From: Silvanigrella aquatica
GTDB lineage: Bacteria > Bdellovibrionota_B > Oligoflexia > Silvanigrellales > Silvanigrellaceae
DNA: 64,000 bases
Assembly (NCBI RefSeq): GCF_001907975.1
Contig: NZ_CP017834.1
Location: forward strand, 2,501,523-2,565,522
Reading direction: 5' to 3'
The notes under the pieces were generated by a model. That model ran no database searches and was not told the origin of the DNA. It saw nothing but the letters and a program-made list of their open reading frames with translations. This document shows positions 7,695 to 16,500 of the stretch, one piece after another (positions within the stretch are counted from its first letter, which is position 1; each line of letters opens with the position of its first letter). The position numbers and the translations under genes were made by a program.

Positions 7695-7866
7695 ACTTTT
7701 AGCGAAAGATAAAAAGAGACTATTGATAAATATAATTTTCTTTATATTAAAGAAACAAAATAATCTGGTTATGGGATATATTAAGCTGTTTTTATAATCG
7801 AAATTGCATAAATTATACTCTTGATAATCTTACAGCATTAGAATATAGATAAAATCACGAAATTTA
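7695..7866 (+). pseudogene. Degraded relic of an IS3 orfB C-terminus
   Basis: The DNA aligns by eye with the end of the intact orfB at 1095-1258. Examples are aattttctt...gaaacaaaat around 7731-7756, gatatattaagctgttttt around 7776, and the closing part whose frame reads FYNR...TLDNLTALEY (compare FYNR...ALDYLAPLEY). Stops and at least one extra T break the frame. The relic ends with an acgaaatttaa that matches the intact orfB stop. It records an older IS insertion next to the HAD fragment. Confidence 0.65.
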
Positions 7867-7989
7867 ATCATTTACCTTTAAAGGAACTCGCAATATTGAC
7901 AACACATCAAATTTTAGATAAAAGAAACAACACTTAACATATTTAAAATAATTAATAAATTTTCATTCTTTAATTAAAGGAGCACTAAT

Positions 7990-8916
7990 GTGGTAGAAAA
8001 ATATTTAAATGCTTTTAGTATTTGTTCATATGTAATATTTTTTTTAGCTATATTCATAGAGTATTTAATATCAAATAAGAAAAATTCTAATGATTACGAA
8101 AAAAATGATTCCTTATTTAATATAGGTACTGGATTATTTTATACTATATTTCCTGTCATATTGGTTACCTCTTTAACTATATTTTTATACGATATATTTT
8201 CACGATTTTCTTTTTTTGAAATGCCTGGCGTTTGGAGTGCTTTAATAAAAGGAGAAAAATTATATTGGTGGGCATTTATAATTCTTATTTTTACAGATGA
8301 TTTTTGCTATTATTGGTTTCATAGAATTTCTCATATGAGTCGATTTCTATGGTGTATTCACGAAGTACATCATTCCTCCAAACAATATAATTTCACCGTT
8401 TTTTTAAGGGCTTCTTTTATAGATTATGCTCCTCAAGGTTTATTTTATATTCCACTTTATTTATTAGGTTTTAAATTAGAAGATATTTTTTTTCAAATGG
8501 CAATTAATTTTACCTACCAATTTTGGTTACATACAAAATATACAGGAAGAATTTATTTATTAGATTCTATTTTTAATACCGCAAGCCATCATAGAGTTCA
8601 TCATGCAAAAAACATACAATATCTTGACAAAAATTATGGAGGAATTTTTATAATTTGGGATATTTTATTCAAAACATTTGAAAGAGAAAAAGAAAAAGTT
8701 GAATATGGCGTCTTACATGATCTTAAGACAGATAATATATTTAAATTAAATTTTGAAACATTTAAAATAATGTTTCATGACATGGCCATGGCAAAAGGAA
8801 TAAAAAATAAATTACTTTACTTTTTTTATATTCCAGGATGGAGTCACGATGGTCGCACAAAAACATCAAAACAGCTTCAAGACGAATATTATAATCAAAA
8901 ATCTTATAATAGATGA
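7990..8916 (+). CDS. Sterol desaturase / fatty acid hydroxylase family membrane protein
   Basis: A 308-residue integral membrane protein with several hydrophobic segments (about 9-27, 48-70, 93-108, 150-180). It carries the eight-histidine di-iron motif of the family: HRISH (111-115), HEVHH (124-128) and HHRVHH (200-205). Members hydroxylate or desaturate sterols, fatty acids, sphingolipids or carotenoids using O2; the substrate here is not determinable. The start is GTG at 7990; an ATG two bases upstream runs into a stop, and aaaggag precedes both. It is convergent with the ABC-F gene (28-nt gap) and has no obvious operon partner. Confidence 0.88.
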   Translation: MVEKYLNAFSICSYVIFFLAIFIEYLISNKKNSNDYEKNDSLFNIGTGLFYTIFPVILVTSLTIFLYDIFSRFSFFEMPGVWSALIKGEKLYWWAFIILIFTDDFCYYWFHRISHMSRFLWCIHEVHHSSKQYNFTVFLRASFIDYAPQGLFYIPLYLLGFKLEDIFFQMAINFTYQFWLHTKYTGRIYLLDSIFNTASHHRVHHAKNIQYLDKNYGGIFIIWDILFKTFEREKEKVEYGVLHDLKTDNIFKLNFETFKIMFHDMAMAKGIKNKLLYFFYIPGWSHDGRTKTSKQLQDEYYNQKSYNR

Positions 8917-8944
8917 AAAATTCAAATCATGGTAATTTAAATAA

Positions 8945-10591
8945 TTACACACCACAAAATTCTACTATTTTCAAGTAACGCGTGATGCCAATTTTATTTA
9001 AAAAATCGGCATTATGACTTACAATAAGGAGTGCTCCGCGAAACGCACGAATAGCCTCTTCCAATTGTTTAACGCTTGTTAAATCTAAATTATTTGTTGG
9101 TTCATCCAAAATAAGAAGTTGGGGAGCTGGTTGTGCATTTAAAATGGTCGCAAGCAAAGCGCGAAATCTCTCGCCACCGCTTAGAGTATTTACGGGTAAA
9201 AAGGCGCGTTGATTGCTAAATAGAAATCGCCCAAGCCGAATTCTAATTTCAGATTCAGAAAGATTTGATGCTTTTTGTAAAACATTTTGATAAACACTTT
9301 TCTGAGAGTCTATTCCCTTTAAACTCTGATCGAGATAACCTATTTGTTCTGTTCCATATTCTATAATGCCACTATCCTGCTTTAATTGCCCCGAAATTAA
9401 GGAAAGTAATGTTGATTTTCCAGAGCCATTTTTCCCTTGAATGGCAATTCTTTCTGGACCAAAAACAGAAAATGTAACTCCATTCGATCCAAATAATTTT
9501 TTTCCATTTGAATAGGAATAATTAACAGATTTTACTTCAAGAATTTTTTTATCTTGATGTACAATAGTCTCTGGTAAATCAATTAAAATTTTTTCGTCAA
9601 TCCGTATATTTTCTTTTGTCTCTTGCAAACGCTCTTTTGCGTCAGCTACTTTTTGATCGTGAAGTTCTCTATTTTTTCCTGCCGATTTCTCAGAACGATT
9701 GATAAAAAAATTTATTGCTACCTTTGGCAATCCTAAGGAACTTTGATTTTTCTTTGCATTTCTACTGCGCTGTGCCGCTATTTCAATTGTACGTTGCTCA
9801 AGTTGTTTTTTTATTTGTAATTCTTTTTCTGCATTTTGATAAGCTCTATTTGCAGCATCTTCTTCTAATTGCCGTTGTTCCAGATAAAACTTAAAATTTC
9901 CACCATATATTCGAATTTTTCCCTGATACAATTCAGCACATTGCTCTACATGCTCTAATAACAGAGGATCATGGCTCACAATAAGCGCACCTTTTTCCCA
10001 TGTGGAAATCATTTCAATAACTTCTTCTGAAGAATTTGAATCGAGATTATTCGTAGGTTCGTCTAATACCAAATAATGAGCACCACGAAAAACCAAAGCA
10101 GCCACATAAGTGCGAACCGCTTCACCTCCACTCAAACTTCCCAGTGTTCTTGTAAGATCCATATGCGGCAAATTTCGTTTTGCTAAAAATGCTGCAATGC
10201 GATCCTCAATATCCCATTTATTATCAATTATTTCAAATAATTCAAGATTAACATCACCTCGAGATATTGCTTGTATGGCCTTAATTTCTTTTTCAACTCC
10301 AAATAATTGCATTAAAGTTATTGAATGAAAATTTAGTAAATTTTGCGGAAGATATCCTATGTTCATTGGAATTTGAATTGATCCAGAATAGCATTTTATT
10401 TCACCCACAATTAAACGCAATAAAGTAGATTTTCCTACTCCATTTTTCCCGATAATGGCGATTTTTTCATTACCAAATTTGGCATTAAGATGACTAAATA
10501 CTTTCGTTTCATCTGGCCAATTAAAACTAAGATCTGAAATAATAATTCCTTGATTCTTCTGTTGATTATATTTTACGTCGGTTAATATCAT
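8945..10591 (-). CDS. ABC-F family ATP-binding protein
   Basis: A 548-residue soluble protein with two ABC ATPase domains and no membrane segments. Each domain has a Walker A (GKNGVGKST and GKNGSGKST), an LSGGE signature and a DEPTNNLD Walker B. A charged helical linker (about residues 230-340, rich in KEL/QKQ/EER) joins them, as in ribosome-acting ABC-F proteins. The family acts on the ribosomal E-site, as translation factors (Uup/EttA-like) or antibiotic-protection proteins. Which applies cannot be told from sequence alone. It sits apart from resistance genes. A ribosome-binding site (aaagga) precedes the ATG. Confidence 0.93.
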   Translation of the reverse strand: MILTDVKYNQQKNQGIIISDLSFNWPDETKVFSHLNAKFGNEKIAIIGKNGVGKSTLLRLIVGEIKCYSGSIQIPMNIGYLPQNLLNFHSITLMQLFGVEKEIKAIQAISRGDVNLELFEIIDNKWDIEDRIAAFLAKRNLPHMDLTRTLGSLSGGEAVRTYVAALVFRGAHYLVLDEPTNNLDSNSSEEVIEMISTWEKGALIVSHDPLLLEHVEQCAELYQGKIRIYGGNFKFYLEQRQLEEDAANRAYQNAEKELQIKKQLEQRTIEIAAQRSRNAKKNQSSLGLPKVAINFFINRSEKSAGKNRELHDQKVADAKERLQETKENIRIDEKILIDLPETIVHQDKKILEVKSVNYSYSNGKKLFGSNGVTFSVFGPERIAIQGKNGSGKSTLLSLISGQLKQDSGIIEYGTEQIGYLDQSLKGIDSQKSVYQNVLQKASNLSESEIRIRLGRFLFSNQRAFLPVNTLSGGERFRALLATILNAQPAPQLLILDEPTNNLDLTSVKQLEEAIRAFRGALLIVSHNADFLNKIGITRYLKIVEFCGV

Positions 10592-10718
10592 AAATTATAA
10601 AAATTCCTTTCTTAAGAAGCATCATGAAATTAACTAAATGGAGACAATTTATAAATTTTTTTATGTTTTAAAATTCATTTTTATTTAAAATAAATTTTTT
10701 CGATTCATTTCCTATCTT

Positions 10719-12196
10719 TTAATTGATAGAAGATTGATGTTTCATTTTTGAATTTGCTGAAAAAACTTCCCTTTCATAGATTTTTCCATGAATAATAACA
10801 GAGTCAATTTCATTATAGGCTTCAATAGATTCTAATGGGTTTTTCTTTAAAAGAAGAATATTAGCTATTTTTCCATCTGCAATGGATCCATATGCATCAT
10901 TTAAATTAAAAAATTTTGCATTATTAATTGTAGCTGCTTCAAGAATTTTATCTAAAGAAACACCTGCTTTAAGCCATTCTTTCATTTCAAGATAACTATT
11001 CAATCCCGGAGGAGAGCAGAAGGAGTATCCGATGCAAATAACAGAAAGCCCTCTTTTTGCGCTAAATACCCTAAAGAAATTAAGGCACGATCATATGCCA
11101 ATTTAATTTGATTTTTTACTTTTTCTTCATCGTTGTCTTCTATAATTTCATTTTTAAACCATTCCCCTTCTTTTGTTTGATACCAATTTAATAAACTTTG
11201 CGGCACTACTTTAGATAAATTGGGATCAGAAAAATAATTCTCATCAAAGAGATCGAAAAGTCCTCCCATAGTCCTTATTGTCGCTTGATAGCCCACTTTT
11301 TTATTTGCAATATCATTTAATATCTCTTTAATATTTTCAGGCATAATATTTGTTTTATTTCCAGTATTCCAATTCCATAAACCATGCGCAACCCCATCTG
11401 CACCTGCCTTGATGGCAAATCTTTGTGCAATTGCTGAATTTGCATGCATAATAACGGGTAATTGCTTTTTATGAGATTGCTCAATAACTGCTTTTATATT
11501 ATTTAATGACGGAACAGGGAATTTATTCTGTTCATTAAAACCAGGTTCATAAAAAACTTTAACAAAAGTACCACTGTTTTTTAGAATATTATTTACTAAT
11601 TTTTCTGGAGAATGATCCTTTTTAAGTTTAATATTATCAGTCTTTTTATTCTCTACACTCATAATAAAATTTGGCAATTTTTTTAATTTTTCTTCTTCAT
11701 TTAAAAATACCATAGGATAGCCGTTAAATTCTGTAATTGCTCCCCCACTTGTAAATAAATCGGGGCGCTCTGGTTGCCCCTTAAATTCTGAAATAATTTC
11801 TTGATCGCTCGTAGATAAATCAATCAAAGTTATATATCCAAAATAGAGATAACTTCTTGGTAATTGATTTCTATATTCATTCACAAGATCAATTCTTTTT
11901 AATTGTGTGCTATTATCGAATCCTAGTATAGAATCTATATGGTTATGCGAATCTATGAGACCAGGAATAACAAACATGTTTTTTCCATCAATCACATCTG
12001 CATTATTGACATTATTTTTATAAGCCCCTTTTCCTACATTTTTTATTTTATGACCTGAAATAACAATATAGCCATATTCTGGATTAAATTTGTTTTCATA
12101 GGTTATAATTTGAATATTTTTTATAACGGTATCACTTGCTGCATATGATGTAGAAAAGTAAAAAATAACTATTATGAGAAGAGCAATTTTTGTCAT
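10719..12196 (-). pseudogene. Secreted amidohydrolase broken by a frameshift
   Basis: Two frames together make one amidohydrolase of the imidazolonepropionase/prolidase-like class. The N-terminal part (11000-12196) has a signal peptide (ending near SYA), the metal-binding DSHNH motif, MHANSA and DGVAHG histidine motifs, and ends at FASDTPSA. The C-terminal part (to 10719) continues PPGLNSYLEMKEW...AATINNAKFF...IADGKIANILLL. Family members have a few extra residues between SDTPSA and PPGLN; here only two bases remain, so a deletion of about 13 bp is inferred. No single frame spans the break. The metal-site Asp is retained in the N-terminal piece, but the barrel is cut before its end, so an inactive product is likely. 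Confidence 0.82.
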
Positions 12197-12525
12197 TTCA
12201 TTTTTCCCCCTAAATAAATTAAAAAATTTTTATATATTGTTTTTTAAAAAATAACAAATTATTTAAATTTTAATTTATTTTTTAAAAAATCCATTAATTT
12301 ATAGTAATAAAAAATTTTTAAAGTTATCAATAACTTTATATTTAAAAAATAATTAAAATTTTTAAAATATATTAAAATTAAAAAGTAAAAATAATTTTTT
12401 TATGTCCTTGATTTTAATTTTAAATATTGAATAATACGTATGCCTCATTTTCATTTTTTCTTCTTTTTGAAGTTTACTGTTTCGTTATTGCTACTGCATT
12501 TTATAACAATTTTTATAAGGACAAT
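12197..12525. other. Extremely AT-rich divergent intergenic region
   Basis: Almost pure A/T with long poly-A and poly-T runs, between the divergent amidohydrolase pseudogene and the gene starting at 12526. Such DNA is expected to be bent and a target for H-NS-like silencers, although no such protein is seen here. It contains the palindrome described separately. Confidence 0.6.
12319..12338. promoter_or_regulatory. 20-bp palindrome, possible operator
   Basis: taaagttat-ca-ataacttta is a perfect 9-bp inverted repeat with a 2-base centre, inside the AT-rich region upstream of the Rhs-linked gene. It has no adjacent T-run that would favour a terminator. An operator role is inferred only from symmetry and position, and random AT-rich DNA can also produce palindromes. 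Confidence 0.3.
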
Positions 12526-13545
12526 ATGATGACAAATCTAAATATTGATCAAAGAACTGATAATATTCTATCACCAAAATCAAGCACAATAAATTTAGAT
12601 GTTTTCCGCATTGAAATTATTGGCGATTCTAGAATGTATGCCAATGGAAATCAACAATGCAAAGTTGAAATTCAAGCTAGAAAACTCGTTTATAATGCAG
12701 TAACAAGTCAATGGGAGAAAAAAGATTTAAGCAATAATGAAAAAAATAGTATAAAAGTTGTTTCTTATTCTTCTAATTTAAATTCTTCAATACCAACAGG
12801 TTGGTATTGCGATAATGATAAAAATGAGTTTGACCAAGGCATAATTTCATCACGAATGGAATCTGATGTCGATTCTGAAATAGCAAATATTGAAACACAA
12901 TTTGATACGTCAAGTTCTGAAAATAGATCTGATAATAGAAGTTTTGAGGTTATAAATAGATATATCCGCTGCAGCTCAAATGTACCTATTCAGTCACAGA
13001 AACTAATGGCTGTCATTAAACTAGATGATGGAACAACAGAAACTACTCATTCTGTTGCAAACCAAAGTAGTGTAGTTATTACACCAGTCACAGCAATTAA
13101 AGTAGGCGTCAAGGATCTTTTAGATCATAGAAGAGAAGATTCATATTCAAAAGATAAAATAGATGTTGATATTTACTATTGGAAATTACCTTATAATCTT
13201 ACCGTTCGCAATGAAGAAATTTTAAATACATTTTATAGTAATTCAAAATTATGCTATTTTGTAGACATATATAGTTCTAAAACCTCATTTAAATCTGCCG
13301 TTATAAGAAAAGATGCAACATATATTACTCCATATGAAATATATGAAAAAACAAATAACCATGATAAAATTTGGCTAGTAAGTGATTATAGACATCTTAG
13401 AGCATTAAGAATGTGCTTTAACACAGGAGCCAATGGTGGCGATATTCGATTGAATTGGAACATAAGCGATAACTTTGGCTGCGTTCATAAATTTATAATA
13501 AAATCAAAAGATAACTATAATTTGATTGAATTACTTGATGCATAA
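12526..13545 (+). CDS. Hypothetical protein, likely partner of the downstream Rhs gene
   Basis: A 339-residue protein with no recognised family. The ATG at 12526 was chosen because taagg lies just before it; an upstream TTG (12427) adds a hydrophobic N-terminus without a ribosome-binding site. The first third is Asn/Ser-rich with strand-like segments (DVFRIEIIGDSRMYANGNQQ), suggesting a beta-rich Ig-like domain. The end (YELLD-type, NLIELLDA) is acidic and hydrophobic. There is no signal peptide or lipobox. It is co-directional with the Rhs gene, with a 53-nt gap, so co-transcription and a role as adaptor, chaperone or secreted co-factor are inferred. Confidence 0.6.
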   Translation: MMTNLNIDQRTDNILSPKSSTINLDVFRIEIIGDSRMYANGNQQCKVEIQARKLVYNAVTSQWEKKDLSNNEKNSIKVVSYSSNLNSSIPTGWYCDNDKNEFDQGIISSRMESDVDSEIANIETQFDTSSSENRSDNRSFEVINRYIRCSSNVPIQSQKLMAVIKLDDGTTETTHSVANQSSVVITPVTAIKVGVKDLLDHRREDSYSKDKIDVDIYYWKLPYNLTVRNEEILNTFYSNSKLCYFVDIYSSKTSFKSAVIRKDATYITPYEIYEKTNNHDKIWLVSDYRHLRALRMCFNTGANGGDIRLNWNISDNFGCVHKFIIKSKDNYNLIELLDA

Positions 13546-13598
13546 TAAAATAGCTATTTAAAACTCAAGAATATTTAATAAGATTTGGAGTTTAAATT

Positions 13599-16500
13599 AT
13601 GAATCAAAATATTTATTCTAATGCCTTTAACTTTAGTTCTTACTTAAACGGTTCAGTAGATTTACGCACGGGACAATACAGTGCTGTTATAAAACTAGCG
13701 ACAATTCGTTCTTTGAGTTCAATGGAAGCTACAAGAGATATCTCTCTTACTTTCTCGATGGTCAATACCATTCAAACAGGATATGGTCTCGGATGGAATC
13801 TTTCTAATACAGAGTACACGCCAAACAATTCAACGATTCGTTTGCTTAATGGAGGAATATATCGAACAGAAAGCATGCCTCCAGAAGGATATTCTTTTCG
13901 TTTTAAAGATAAGAAATTAAAAGATATTAAAATAAATAAAATTGCAAATGACAGAATTGAAGTCCTTTATAAAGACGGTATAATTGAAACTTTACAAAGG
14001 AATTCTCCAGCATCAAACTATAAATTATTTGAACTCATGTTTGAAAATGGAGAAAAAATTCGATTTTACTACACACCAAATGACCAATTATCAAAAATCA
14101 CGAATTTAACTACGAATAAAGATATTTTAACTTTAGAATACGTAAATAATTTAATTCAAAAAGCCCATACACTAATAGAAAATAATAAAAAATATACCAT
14201 GTCTTTTTCGCACCAAAATGGACAACTCATTCAAGTTTCTGTTCCCTATGATTCAGCAATTTCACAACCACAAAACATGCCTGCATATCATTATGAATAT
14301 CAAACGTTTCAAAGCAATAAATTTAATGCCATACGAAAAATTACAACTCCTCTTGGCGGTCAGGAATTTATCTCATACAAAGAAAATGGCCATAATTTTG
14401 ATAATAATTATTTTATTCCCTATGTCATAAAATGGGAAAATAATCCTGCAGCGGGTCAGCCTAGCATTGTTAAAGTATACAGCTATAGCCAAGGACAAAA
14501 TTTCTTAGGATATCCCTTTTCTAGTGGAGCTGCTCTTCCCTATGAAGATAATTTATATTTAAAAGTTGGAAATTATGACTATTGGACAGAAGAAAAAACA
14601 ATTGATCCCAATAGCGAAACCATAATTTATGAATCAATTAAAACAACATATAATAAATTTCATTTATTAAAGGAAGAAATGATTCAGAGAGGTCATGCTC
14701 AGACTATTAAGGAAATTTTTTATAATGAAATTCCTTCTCTTCTTTTTCATGAGCAGCCTGCAAATTTGCAAACACCTAAAAAAGTCATAACTAAATATAA
14801 ATTATTAAGCTCTGGCGCAACTCGTGAGGAAATAGCTCAATTTGAGACAGATGACTATGGCAATACATTATCCCAATTAGAAAATTCAGGAATTAAGTAC
14901 GAATATTCCTATTATCCATTAACAGGAGAAGGAAACAATTGTCCTCCCGATCCCTTTAATTCATTTGTTCGTTATTTAAAACAAGAAAAAATTATCCCAT
15001 TAAATAATGATGGTCCTACAAAAATGACAAGTCATTTTTATACTCGATTATTAATAAATGATCCAAAGGGATACTTTATTGTTCGAAACAAGGAAATTAT
15101 TAACAATAGTATTACCACTGAATTTTTATATAATGATTTAAAAAATGACCTTAAATTACATGGTCGTTTAAAATCATCAAATATGATTTACAATCAGAGT
15201 TCTACAGACACTCAAATTTCATATCAATTTAATAGCGATGTTTTAACTGAAACAAGGAAAGTATCTTCTCATGATGGTAATTGGTCAGAATCTATTAGAC
15301 AAATGTCTCATACTACAAACAAATTATTTTACGTTCAAAAATCAGATAAAAAAGAAATAATACGCTATGAATACGATTTTCTTGGCCGTTTAATTCAAGA
15401 ATCGGTTTCTTCGGGCACTTCTTATGAAGCAAAAAAAACTTATTCTTACTATTTTGCAGTACAAGGCGAATTACCAAAAGTAATTTCAACAGACAGCTTG
15501 GGAAAAAAAGTTATCATTCGTTTTGATGGCAAAGGAAGAGCCGTTTCAATGAGTGAATTACAAAATAACAATATCGAAAGAATGGTTAAAACATTACATT
15601 ATAATCGTCTTGATCAATTAACCGAAGAAATGATTATTGATCAAATAAATTCAAAAGATTTAAAAGTAACAACTCAATACATTTATAATTCCTGGGGAAA
15701 ATTAAGCCAAATTAAAAATTCCGATGGATCAATAAATATTACAGAAGAAAATCCATTAGAAAATTCATTGACAGAAGGAATTCTTGGCGGCAATGTAACA
15801 TTAACAAAATTTAATAATTATGGAAAAATTGAAAGTAAAACAGAGATAAGCTCTAGCAATGAAAAGATTCAAATTCAATCTTTAACCTACGATGGTTTAG
15901 GAAGATGCAAAACAGATAAAGATGTTGATGGACACGTTTTAGAATATTCATACGATATTTTTGATAGAATTACTCAAACAATATCAAAGCCCGCCTATAG
16001 CAGTTCCCCTGCTCGTACTATAAAATATGAATATGCACCTCACACCACTTCTGCATTAGCAAAAAGCATTTTAATCGATAATAAGTTAGTGGGACATAGA
16101 AACTATGATGGACTTGGCCGTTTGCAAAACGAAAATAAAGGAGGTCAGCAAACAACTCAATATGAATATCCCGCAGGCTCTACTTTGCCCTCAGCTACGC
16201 TTTCACCCAGGGGATTCCGCAAAAAACTGTCATACCACAATGAAATATCTTCTTTAGCCCGCTTAGAAGTTGAAAATCAATTTTCTAATTATGAATATCA
16301 TCCCATATCAGCTAAGTTAACAAAAATACAAAATTCAAGTATGACAAAATCAATTCAATATGATGATCTTCAAAGACCAATTAAAGAAATATATAATTTC
16401 GATGGCAAGAATTTAGAAGCTCAACTTTCCTATTCTCCTGCAGGTCGTTTGCTAAAATATCATTCTGTTTTAGGTGATACTGAAAATAGATTTTATGATT

